A stretch of DNA of 64,000 nucleotides, from positions 1 to 64,000 of the forward strand of contig NZ_JAGPWC010000022.1 of NCBI RefSeq assembly GCF_018119405.1, read 5' to 3'. Under the pieces are notes generated by a model. It was not told where the DNA came from and did not search any database. It was given only the letters and a program-made list of their open reading frames with translations. Made by a program: the position numbers and the translations under genes. Shown piece by piece: positions 1 through 7,166 of this stretch. How positions within the stretch are numbered: the first letter of the stretch is position 1; every line of letters begins with the position of its first letter. The DNA comes from Massilia sp. ST3. GTDB lineage: Bacteria; Pseudomonadota; Gammaproteobacteria; Burkholderiales; Burkholderiaceae_D.

Positions 1-17
1 CAGCGATACGCAGGCAA

Positions 18-47
18 ACTTGGATCCCGGCCTTCGCCGGGATGACG
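18..47. repeat. Dispersed palindromic repeat, family A
   Basis: This is a hairpin-forming element with core GGATCCCGGC-CTTC-GCCGGGAT followed by GACG. The same core recurs in this window near 35.97, 57.2 and 57.28 kb, and as a CCCC/GGGG variant near 19.28, 23.27 and 23.35 kb, always between genes. A degenerate copy lies at about 119-141. It resembles REP-type intergenic elements. Confidence 0.75.
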
Positions 48-73
48 GTCTTTAAGCTGAAGGCTGAAATACT

Positions 74-100
74 GCTAGGGATAGCTCCAGCATCCCTAGC
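74..100. repeat. 9-bp inverted repeat
   Basis: A perfect stem, GCTAGGGAT (74-82) with ATCCCTAGC (92-100), encloses a 9-base loop. It lies 120 bases before the first gene. There is no T-run, so it is not an obvious terminator; its function is unknown. Confidence 0.4.
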
Positions 101-221
101 ACGTCGTACGCGCCACTGGCGCCTGCGAAGGCCGGAACCCAAATTTACTCCGCCGACCACAATCCACAATCGAAGCCGAATGGTAAGCTCCGCCATCCTG
201 GTCCAAATCCAACGAACCACC

Positions 222-1493
222 ATGCCGGCGCGCCACCCGCTCTACCCGATCGCTTTTTGCCTTTCCATCAGCGCCAACGCAGCGGAAGCAAAACCGCCGG
301 CCGATTGCGACGGCTTGCCCCGCCTCGCCGTCAAGACTGCCCCCGGCTTCTGCCTCGGCCTGGCTGCAGACAAGCTGAAAGCCCCCCGCGGTCTCGTCGT
401 GCTCCCCGACGGCGACATCATCGTCACCGACATGGGCAGCTGGGAACCGGGGCGAGGAAGCGTCTGGCGGCTCAAGCGTGAAGGCGCCGGCTACCAGAAA
501 ACGCTGATGTTCACGCGCCTGGACCGCCCCAATAGCGCAGCGATCGGCCCGGATGGCAAGGTCTATATCGGCATGGCCGGCCGCGTCGCGCGTTTCAACC
601 CAGGCGAGGCGGCGCCCGTGCTCACCGATGTGATTGGCGGCGCGTCCGGCACACCGGGGCTTCCGGCAAAAGGTCGCCACCTGCTGCCCGCCATCGTCTT
701 CGATGCACAGGGAAACCTGTTCGTCAGCGTCGGCTCTGCCAGCGACCACTGTGAGGGTCCGGACGGCACGATGCCACCCGGCTCCACCTGCGCCGAACGC
801 GTCGGCCCGGACGCACTCGGCGTCATCCGGCACTATGCGCTGCGTTGGCCGGAAGGGAAGGTGGCCCGCTGGGAGATCCATGCGCGCGGACTGCGCAATT
901 CCATGGCGATGGCGATCGACCACCGCACGCGGACCTTGTGGCAAGGCGAGAACGCCCGCGACGGCATCCATGCCGCCATGCCCGCGCTAAAGAACGACAA
1001 CGAACTGCCGCACGACGAGCTGAATGCGATCCGGCGCGGCGGCGATTACGGATGGCCGTACTGCTACGACCAGGGCGTGGCCAGCCCGGAATATCCGGCA
1101 GCAAGCTGCAAGGCCTATTTGCCGCCAGCCAGGTTGCTGCCCGCGCACGCCGCACCACTGGGCATGGTGTTCTATACGGGGAACCGGTTTCCGGCCGCCT
1201 TCCAGAACAGCCTCCTGATCACCTACCATGGCTATCGCAAGCATGGACACCGCGTCGTCGCCCTGCTCGACAAGGGCGGCGCCGGTCCCGCCGGGGCCAG
1301 CGTCACGCTCGTCACCGGGTCGCGCAGGCAGGTCAAAGGCATGGGCGCCCCGGTCGGCATCGGCCTTGGCCCGGACGGTGACGTCTACATCAGCGACGAC
1401 CACGACGGCATCGTCGTCAAACTGCACCACGAGGTCCAGACGCCGGTCTCCCCGCATGGCGTTACGCCCGAACCGCCTCCAGCGCTACAATAG
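222..1493 (+). CDS. PQQ-type sugar (glucose/sorbosone) dehydrogenase-like protein
   Basis: This 423-residue protein resembles the soluble glucose/sorbosone dehydrogenase (GSDH) six-bladed beta-propeller family, exported enzymes that oxidise sugars with PQQ. Blade-like strings include GLVVLPDGDIIVTD, SAAIGPDGKVYIG and IGLGPDGDVYISDDHDG, and the family-typical GGDYGWPYCYDQG follows near the middle. The ATG at 222 was chosen because it starts a short hydrophobic leader (LYPIAFCLSISANAAEA) that looks like a signal peptide; the frame stays open upstream to 42 but that part runs through repeat DNA. The response regulator gene starts 4 bp after the stop, so the two may be cotranscribed. The substrate cannot be deduced. 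Confidence 0.75.
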   Translation: MPARHPLYPIAFCLSISANAAEAKPPADCDGLPRLAVKTAPGFCLGLAADKLKAPRGLVVLPDGDIIVTDMGSWEPGRGSVWRLKREGAGYQKTLMFTRLDRPNSAAIGPDGKVYIGMAGRVARFNPGEAAPVLTDVIGGASGTPGLPAKGRHLLPAIVFDAQGNLFVSVGSASDHCEGPDGTMPPGSTCAERVGPDALGVIRHYALRWPEGKVARWEIHARGLRNSMAMAIDHRTRTLWQGENARDGIHAAMPALKNDNELPHDELNAIRRGGDYGWPYCYDQGVASPEYPAASCKAYLPPARLLPAHAAPLGMVFYTGNRFPAAFQNSLLITYHGYRKHGHRVVALLDKGGAGPAGASVTLVTGSRRQVKGMGAPVGIGLGPDGDVYISDDHDGIVVKLHHEVQTPVSPHGVTPEPPPALQ

Positions 1494-1497
1494 GCCG

Positions 1498-2187
1498 ATG
1501 CGCATCCTCATCGTCGAAGACCATCCCGACATCCTGGCGAACCTGTACGGCTTCTTCGAGCCGAAGGGCCATGTGCTGGATTCCGCCCGCAACGGCTATG
1601 GCGGCCTGGCCCTGGCCTCGGAAAACGACTACGACGTCATCATCCTCGACGTCATGCTGCCCGGCCTGAACGGCCTGGAGCTGTGCCAGAAGCTGCGCAC
1701 GGAACTGGGCAAGACCACGCCCGTTCTCATGCTGACGGCGCGCGACAGCCTGCCCGACAAGGTGGCCGGCTTCGACAGCGGCGCCGACGACTATCTCGTC
1801 AAGCCCTTCTCGCTGGTGGAGCTCGAGGTGCGCCTGAAAGCCCTGGTGCGGCGCTCCGCCGGCGCCCACGGCGTCAGCAGCACCCTGCGCTTCGGTGAAC
1901 TCAGCTACGACCCGGATACCCAGGAAGCCGCGCGCGCCGGCGTGCCGGTCACGCTCACCAAGACCGGCTACGTCCTGCTGCGCACCCTGATCGCCGCCGC
2001 GCCGCGCATCGTTACCCGCGAAGCGCTGGAGCAGGCCGTGTGGGGCGAGGACCGGCCCGACAGCGATGCACTGCGCACCCACATCCACGCGCTGCGCCAG
2101 GCCATCGACAAGCCCTTCGCCACGCCGATGCTGCAGACGGTCGCCGGCGTCGGCTACAAGCTGGTCCAGCACGATGGCCCGCGCTGA
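1498..2187 (+). CDS. OmpR/PhoB-family response regulator, PmrA-like
   Basis: This 229-residue DNA-binding response regulator has an N-terminal receiver domain with acidic pair E7-D8, phospho-acceptor D51 (ILDVMLPG), T80 and K102 (YLVKPFS). A C-terminal winged helix follows, ending in the family-typical TVAGVGYKLV. Its last 14 bases overlap the histidine kinase gene, so the two are translationally coupled. The downstream phosphoethanolamine transferase and PAP2 genes point to a PmrA-like role in lipid A remodelling. The four 11-bp-spaced hexamers at 3410-3448 are its probable binding site. Calling it PmrA is contextual; the receiver and DNA-binding family is certain. Confidence 0.93.
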   Translation: MRILIVEDHPDILANLYGFFEPKGHVLDSARNGYGGLALASENDYDVIILDVMLPGLNGLELCQKLRTELGKTTPVLMLTARDSLPDKVAGFDSGADDYLVKPFSLVELEVRLKALVRRSAGAHGVSSTLRFGELSYDPDTQEAARAGVPVTLTKTGYVLLRTLIAAAPRIVTREALEQAVWGEDRPDSDALRTHIHALRQAIDKPFATPMLQTVAGVGYKLVQHDGPR

Positions 2188-3424
2188 ATCGCTACGGCGG
2201 CGCATCGTCGTCGCCTTCCTCCTGTTCGGCCTCGTTTCCACGGTGCTGTTCGGCGTGATCGCCGCCGTGGCTGTCGAGGGCATCGAGGTCCAGCTGGTCG
2301 ACAATCGGCTCGCCGCCGCCGCCGCGTGGGCGGCGCCGCGCCAGGCGGCCGGCCTGGGCGTGGACATGCCCTCCGGCCTGCGCTTCCACCGCAAGGACAC
2401 CATTCCCGCGCCGCTGCGCGGCCTCGCCGACGGCGTGCACAAGATCGACGTCGGGGATACGCGCCTGCACGTGCTCGCAGGCCACGACGCGGCCGGGCGC
2501 TGGGTCCTGGTCGACCACGAGAGCGACTACGACAAGATCGAACTGGTCGTGTATTCCATGTACGCCGTATGCTTCTGCGGCTTCCTGCTGTTCGCCGCCA
2601 TGCTGGGACGCTTTCTGGGCGCGCGCGTGGTGACGCCGATCCGCCAGCTGGCCGATTCCGTCGGCGCCGAGCGCCAGCCCACCCAGCTCACCACACGCCA
2701 GGACGAGCTGGGCGTGCTGGCCCGCGCGCTCGAGACCCATACCCGCGAACTGCGCGAAGTCCTCGACCGCGAACGCTATTTCACGGGCGACGTCAGCCAC
2801 GAGCTGCGCAGTCCCCTCACCGTCATCATGGGCGCCGCCGAGATCCTGATGGACGGGACCCACCCCGCCGCCGTGCGCGCGCCGGCCGAACGCATCTACC
2901 GCGCCGCGCGCGAGGCGGCAGAATGCGTGACCGTGCTGCTGATGCTTGCGCGTGCGCCCGAGCTCAAGGCCCAGCCGCCGGTCGACGTCGACGACATCGC
3001 CGGCGACGAGGTCGAACGCTACCGGTCCCTGGTCGCGCACAAGCCGGTCAAGCTGCGCTACCTCGACGGCGAGGCCTTCAGTGTGCATGCCCCGCGCGAG
3101 CTGTGCGCCGCGGCGATAGGCAACTTGGTGCGCAATGCTTGCCAGTACACCGAGCGCGGCGAGGTTTCGGTGCTGGTGAGGAAGGGCCAGGTCGTGGTCG
3201 AGGACACCGGCCCGGGCTTGCCGGCGGCCGTGCGCGCCACCCTGGGCCAGGGCGGCGCCACGCCGTCCACCGGATCCTCGGGCACGGGACTTGGTCTCGC
3301 GCTTGCGCGCCGCATCTGCGACTACCTGGGCGCCCGCTTCGACTACGAAGACCGGCCCGGGGGCGGCAGCCGCTTCACGATCAGCTTTTTCCCGCCGGCC
3401 GGTCCAGGCTTAACGCCATCTTAA
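2174..3424 (+). CDS. Sensor histidine kinase, PmrB-like
   Basis: This 416-residue inner-membrane kinase has TM1 at about residues 11-35, a short periplasmic loop of about 90 residues, TM2 at about 127-148, and a HAMP linker. The H-box is FTGDVSHELRSPLT with H209, the N-box is AIGNLVRNACQYT, and the G-boxes are VEDTGPGLP and GTGLGLALARRI. The start ATG lies inside the end of the response regulator gene. The periplasmic loop shows no obvious ExxE ferric-iron motif like that of enteric PmrB, so the stimulus is unknown. The stop codon overlaps the proposed operator for the next gene. Confidence 0.92.
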   Translation: MARAESLRRRIVVAFLLFGLVSTVLFGVIAAVAVEGIEVQLVDNRLAAAAAWAAPRQAAGLGVDMPSGLRFHRKDTIPAPLRGLADGVHKIDVGDTRLHVLAGHDAAGRWVLVDHESDYDKIELVVYSMYAVCFCGFLLFAAMLGRFLGARVVTPIRQLADSVGAERQPTQLTTRQDELGVLARALETHTRELREVLDRERYFTGDVSHELRSPLTVIMGAAEILMDGTHPAAVRAPAERIYRAAREAAECVTVLLMLARAPELKAQPPVDVDDIAGDEVERYRSLVAHKPVKLRYLDGEAFSVHAPRELCAAAIGNLVRNACQYTERGEVSVLVRKGQVVVEDTGPGLPAAVRATLGQGGATPSTGSSGTGLGLALARRICDYLGARFDYEDRPGGGSRFTISFFPPAGPGLTPS

Positions 3425-3464
3425 CGCCGCGTTGACGCGCCATTGACGAGCAGCCCGCTATCTT
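3409..3464 (+). promoter_or_regulatory. PmrA-box-like operator and promoter of the eptA gene
   Basis: Four hexamers sit at exactly 11-bp steps: TTAACG at 3410 and 3421, TTGACG at 3432 and 3443. The first two also read CTTAAC-N5-CTTAAC, the architecture of PmrA boxes (two CTTAA-type hexamers separated by 5 bp). A possible -10 box, TATCTT, lies at 3459-3464. OmpR-family dimers bind direct repeats with this pitch. The first half-sites overlap the kinase stop codon. Binding is inferred. Confidence 0.65.
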
Positions 3465-3515
3465 GTGCGGGTAAGGCGGCCGCACCTGGCCACCCATGCT
3501 TCACGGTGGTATTAC

Positions 3516-5147
3516 TTGGACAAGATCGTTTCACCGCGCATCAGCGCACCCATGCTCATCCTGGCGATGTCGCTGCTGCTCGCGACCGCCGGCAACCTCA
3601 GCTTCTGGTCCACCTTCGTCCACGCCGCAGGCGGACTGAGCTTGCCGCACCTGCCCCTGCTGGCCGGCGCCTTCGCCATCGTCGTCCTGTTCTTCAACGC
3701 GCTGCTGACCCTGGCCAGCTTCCGCTTCGTCGCCAAGCCGGTTTTGATCGCGGTGCTGCTGACGGCGTCCTGCGCCAGCTACTTCATCCACGAATACGGC
3801 ATCGTGATCGACAAGGCCATGATCCAGAACGTGTTCGAGACCGACGTGCGCGAAGCGGGCGAACTGCTCAACTGGAAGCTCGCGCTGTCGGTCGGCCTGT
3901 CCGGTGTCCTGCCTTCGCTGTTCGTGGCGCGCGCCCGCATCCAGTTCCCGCAGGGCGTGCGCGGGGTGCTGCGCCGCTCCGGCATCGCCGCCGGCTCGCT
4001 GGCCCTGGCCGCGCTGCTGCTGGTCCTGTTCTTCAAGAGCCTGGCGCCGGCCCTGCGCGAGCACCGCGAGCTGCGCTACCTGCTCACGCCGACCAATTAC
4101 ATCCAGGCCCTGCACGGCTACCTGCGCAACAAGTGGCGCGCGCCGGTGGCGATCGCGCCGCTGGGGCGCGACGCCGTGAAGGGCCGGGCCTGGGCCGGCC
4201 AGGCGCGCAAGACCGTGACCGTGATCGTGGTCGGCGAAACGGCGCGGGCCCAGAATTTTTCGCTCAACGGCTACGCCCGCGACACCAACCCGAGGCTGGC
4301 GCGCGAGTCCGGCCTGGTCAACTTCTCGAACGTGCAGTCCTGCGGCACCGCGACGGCGGTTTCGGTGCCCTGCGTGTTCTCGTCGCTGGGGCGCGAACGC
4401 TATGACGGCGACAAGGCCTACCATCAGGAGGGGCTGCTGGACGTGCTGGCGCATGCGGGCTTCCGCGTGGTCTGGCTGGATAACAACTCCGGCTGCAAGG
4501 GAGCCTGCGACCGCGTCGAGTTTCGCGACCTGTCCTCGCCCACGCCCGGCGCCGCCCATTGCGCGAGCGACGAATGCTACGACGAACGCCTGCTCGAAGA
4601 ACTCCCGCAGCTGATCAAGGACGACAGCCGCGACCTAGTGGTCGTGCTGCACCAGAAGGGCAGCCATGGACCGGCTTATGCCAAACGCTATCCAGAGGGT
4701 TTCGGCCGCTTTGGCCCGGTGTGCGACACCAGCGAATTCGAGAAGTGCGCGCGCGAGTCCATCGTCAACGCCTACGACAACACCATCCTGTACACCGACA
4801 CATTCCTGGCCCGGACCATCGCCCTGCTGCGCGGGACGGAAGGCGTGGACACGGCCATGCTCTATTTCTCCGACCACGGCGAGTCGCTCGGCGAAGGCAA
4901 CATGTACCTGCATGGCGCGCCTTACCTGTTCGCACCCGCCGAGCAGACCCACGTGCCGATGATGCTGTGGATGTCGGAGCGCTTCAGCGAGCGTTTCAAT
5001 ATCGACCGCACCTGCCTGGCGGCGCGGCGCCAGCAGCCGCTCTCGCACGACAACGTCTTCCATTCGGTACTCGGCATGCTCGACGTGAACACAGCCGTGC
5101 TGAATCCCAAGCTCGACCTGTTCCATGCCTGCGTCCGCGGTTCCTGA
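3516..5147 (+). CDS. eptA: Lipid A phosphoethanolamine transferase
   Basis: This enzyme transfers phosphoethanolamine from phosphatidylethanolamine to lipid A on the periplasmic face of the inner membrane, lowering negative charge and affinity for polymyxin-like peptides. There are about five N-terminal membrane segments, then a sulfatase-fold domain: metal ligand E241 in VVGETARAQ, nucleophile T280 in SCGTATAVSVPC with flanking C276 and C286, and D453-H454 in FSDHGES. The TTG start at 3516 follows a GGTGG and gives 543 residues, the family's usual size. A GTG at 3465 and an ATG at 3552 are alternatives; the predicted transcription start near 3471 argues against the GTG. It overlaps the PAP2 gene by 23 bp. 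Confidence 0.92.
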   Translation: MDKIVSPRISAPMLILAMSLLLATAGNLSFWSTFVHAAGGLSLPHLPLLAGAFAIVVLFFNALLTLASFRFVAKPVLIAVLLTASCASYFIHEYGIVIDKAMIQNVFETDVREAGELLNWKLALSVGLSGVLPSLFVARARIQFPQGVRGVLRRSGIAAGSLALAALLLVLFFKSLAPALREHRELRYLLTPTNYIQALHGYLRNKWRAPVAIAPLGRDAVKGRAWAGQARKTVTVIVVGETARAQNFSLNGYARDTNPRLARESGLVNFSNVQSCGTATAVSVPCVFSSLGRERYDGDKAYHQEGLLDVLAHAGFRVVWLDNNSGCKGACDRVEFRDLSSPTPGAAHCASDECYDERLLEELPQLIKDDSRDLVVVLHQKGSHGPAYAKRYPEGFGRFGPVCDTSEFEKCARESIVNAYDNTILYTDTFLARTIALLRGTEGVDTAMLYFSDHGESLGEGNMYLHGAPYLFAPAEQTHVPMMLWMSERFSERFNIDRTCLAARRQQPLSHDNVFHSVLGMLDVNTAVLNPKLDLFHACVRGS

Positions 5148-5904
5148 AGCGGCGCGCGCACGATCAGCACCGCACCAGTTGTTGAGCAAGGCAGCCATCC
5201 GGCGCATCGCCGCCGGCCTGGCCGCCTGCGCCTGGCTCATCTACTGGCTGGGCGCCTGCACCGACGTCGACCTGCGCCTGGCCGACGCCATGTTCGATGC
5301 CAGGCTTGGCCTCTTCCCCTGGCGCGACGCGTGGCTGGCGGACACCTTCAACCACAGGATCCTCAAGGCGATCCTGACCGTGGCCGCGGCGTCAGGCGTC
5401 ACTGCCGCCCTTGCGGATGCGATCTGGCCGCGCGCGCACCTCGCCGCCGTGCACCGCCTGCGCCTGCGTATCGTCGCGCTCTCGGCCGCGCTGGTGCCGC
5501 TCGCGACCAGCCTGCTCAAGGCCCACAGCATCGCGCACTGCCCCTGGGACCTGGCCCGCTATGGCGGCGCCGAACCCTATGTGCGCATCTTCGAGGCGCT
5601 GCCGCTGGGGACGGTGGCCGGACACTGCCTGCCGGCCGGCCATGCGTCCAGCGCCCTGTGGCTGGTGTCGCTCGTGGTGTGCTGGCTGCCCGGCGCGCCG
5701 CGCAGGGCGCTGCTGGCCGCCGCGCTCGCGCTGGCGGGCGGCTTCGCCGTCGGCTGGATGCAGCAGCTGCGCGGCGCCCACTTCCTGACGCATACCCTGT
5801 GGTCGATGTGGATCGCCTGCGCCATCGTGTTCGCGCTGGTGCTGCTAGGGCAGCGGTCCGGCAAACGGCAGGCGGACGCCATACTGGACGGCGTGCCAGG
5901 CTGA
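5125..5904 (+). CDS. PAP2-superfamily membrane phosphatase
   Basis: This 259-residue multi-pass protein of the type 2 phosphatidic acid phosphatase family has the signatures GHCLPAGHASSA (H173) and RGAHFLTHTLW (R216, H223) and about five to six hydrophobic segments. Relatives act on lipid phosphates at the periplasmic face, such as undecaprenyl pyrophosphate or lipid A phosphates (PgpB, LpxT, LpxE types). Its start overlaps the end of eptA, which suggests coupled expression and a role in the same lipid A or carrier-lipid chemistry. Whether it is a phosphatase or a phosphotransferase cannot be decided from sequence. Confidence 0.85.
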   Translation: MPASAVPEAARARSAPHQLLSKAAIRRIAAGLAACAWLIYWLGACTDVDLRLADAMFDARLGLFPWRDAWLADTFNHRILKAILTVAAASGVTAALADAIWPRAHLAAVHRLRLRIVALSAALVPLATSLLKAHSIAHCPWDLARYGGAEPYVRIFEALPLGTVAGHCLPAGHASSALWLVSLVVCWLPGAPRRALLAAALALAGGFAVGWMQQLRGAHFLTHTLWSMWIACAIVFALVLLGQRSGKRQADAILDGVPG

Positions 5905-5975
5905 GGCCTGCCCCGCATCAGCGCGGGTTCCGCGGCTTGCGGCACCATGCGAAGACCCCACGACAGGAGACGACG

Positions 5976-6044
5976 ATGGAGCAGCCGGCACTGCGCGACA
6001 AGCTGACGGAACCCATGAACGCGGGGCGGCTGACATCGTTATGA
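5976..6044 (+). CDS. Possible 22-residue small ORF
   Basis: A short frame, MEQPALRDKLTEPMNAGRLT plus two residues, begins 5 bases after a good Shine-Dalgarno-like AGGAGA (5965-5970). It lies in the 224-bp gap between the PAP2 gene and the retropepsin-fold gene. There is no hydrophobic segment and no recognised family. It could be a real small protein, a leader, or the remnant of a truncated gene. The support is only the ribosome binding site. Confidence 0.25.
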   Translation: MEQPALRDKLTEPMNAGRLTSL

Positions 6045-6128
6045 CATATAGGTAATTTCGACAAGCTCATTCCCCCAAGACCTAGCCGTATCTATACTGT
6101 GTTCTCCTGACATCACACAAGCGCTACG

Positions 6129-7157
6129 ATGATTCCGCTCCGTCCTGCCCTCCACACATCCTTGCTGGGGCTGGCCGCCTCCCTTGCGCTGGCATGCGCC
6201 TCGGCGGCCCATTCGAATCCGCTACCGGCAGGATGCGACCGGGGCGAACAAGGGCGCATGCCGCTCACCTTCACCGAAGACCTGCGTCCCATCGGGAAGG
6301 CCAGCATCAACGGCGAGAGCGTTCCCGTCATGCTGAGCACGGGCGCCCCGGAGTCGGTCGTGCTCAACAAGAAAGTCCTGGAGCGTCTCGGCATTGCCGT
6401 GCGCACTTCGAGCGGATTCATGGCGGCCCAGGATGCGCGCAACCCGACCGGCCAGGACATCATCCGCGACAACGTCCAGCACGCCATGCTCAAGGAATTC
6501 TCGTTCGGGCGCGCCAAGAGCCAGGACGTCGAGTACATGGTCGAGGACTTCATGGACGACAGCTTCGGCGTGCGCCTGGGCGCGCGCAGCCTCCTGCAGG
6601 CGGACCTGGAAATCGCCCTGGACGAGGGGCACCTCAAGTTCTTCAAGCCCGCCGGCTGCTTCAAGGAGCATCTGGCGTACTGGGATCCCGACGCGGTGCC
6701 GGTCACCGCGCGGGCCGATCCGTGGCAGCGCGATCCGCGCTTCGTGTTCAGCGTGCGCATCGGCGGCAAGGACGTCTGGGCCTTGCTCTCGACGGCGACT
6801 CCGTATTCCTACCTGCCCAAGGCGGTCGCCACCCGCCTGGGCCTGACGCCGGAGTCGCCCGGCGCCGTGCGCGAAGAACCGCTGCCGGGCCAGGACGCGG
6901 ACCAGCCGGTCTGGAAGGTGCCGGTGGCGCAGATGGCCATCGGCGCCCTCGAGGTGAAGAACATCGACCTGCGCGTGATGGACTTGCCGCACTCGGGCGA
7001 GATCATGGTGCTGGGCGCCGATTTCCTGCACCGTCACCGCGTCTACATGGCGCGTGACCAGAAGCTGGTGTATTTCTCGCCGATCAAGCAGCCGAAGGTC
7101 TGGAAGCGCGGCTCGGTCAAGGTGATTCCGCAGGCCTTGGGCAAAGCGGGCTTGTAG
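6129..7157 (+). CDS. Secreted retropepsin-fold protein lacking catalytic aspartates
   Basis: This 342-residue protein has a cleavable-looking signal peptide (hydrophobic stretch at about 10-27, ending ASAAHS). Two similar halves each look like a retroviral-type aspartic protease lobe (gag-asp/retropepsin fold). In each lobe the expected D-T-G is changed: LSTGAPESVV with S70, and LSTATPYSYL with S221. The hydrophobic Asp-turn context and a downstream LGAD pattern (VLGADFLHRHRV) remain. It is therefore probably a non-catalytic relative with a binding or structural role. It converges with the MFS gene, leaving a 9-bp gap. The function is unknown. Confidence 0.7.
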   Translation: MIPLRPALHTSLLGLAASLALACASAAHSNPLPAGCDRGEQGRMPLTFTEDLRPIGKASINGESVPVMLSTGAPESVVLNKKVLERLGIAVRTSSGFMAAQDARNPTGQDIIRDNVQHAMLKEFSFGRAKSQDVEYMVEDFMDDSFGVRLGARSLLQADLEIALDEGHLKFFKPAGCFKEHLAYWDPDAVPVTARADPWQRDPRFVFSVRIGGKDVWALLSTATPYSYLPKAVATRLGLTPESPGAVREEPLPGQDADQPVWKVPVAQMAIGALEVKNIDLRVMDLPHSGEIMVLGADFLHRHRVYMARDQKLVYFSPIKQPKVWKRGSVKVIPQALGKAGL

Positions 7158-7166
7158 GCGCCGCGC

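Noticed and set aside
74..100. The hairpin near the window start as an sRNA target, since it shares ATCCCTAG with the tandem sRNAs
   Set aside because: An 8-base match is expected by chance at this scale, and the hairpin is not in a recognised leader.
42..221. Longer start for the sugar dehydrogenase-like gene at 42
   Set aside because: The extra 60 residues are translated repeat DNA with no signal peptide; the ATG at 222 opens a plausible leader.
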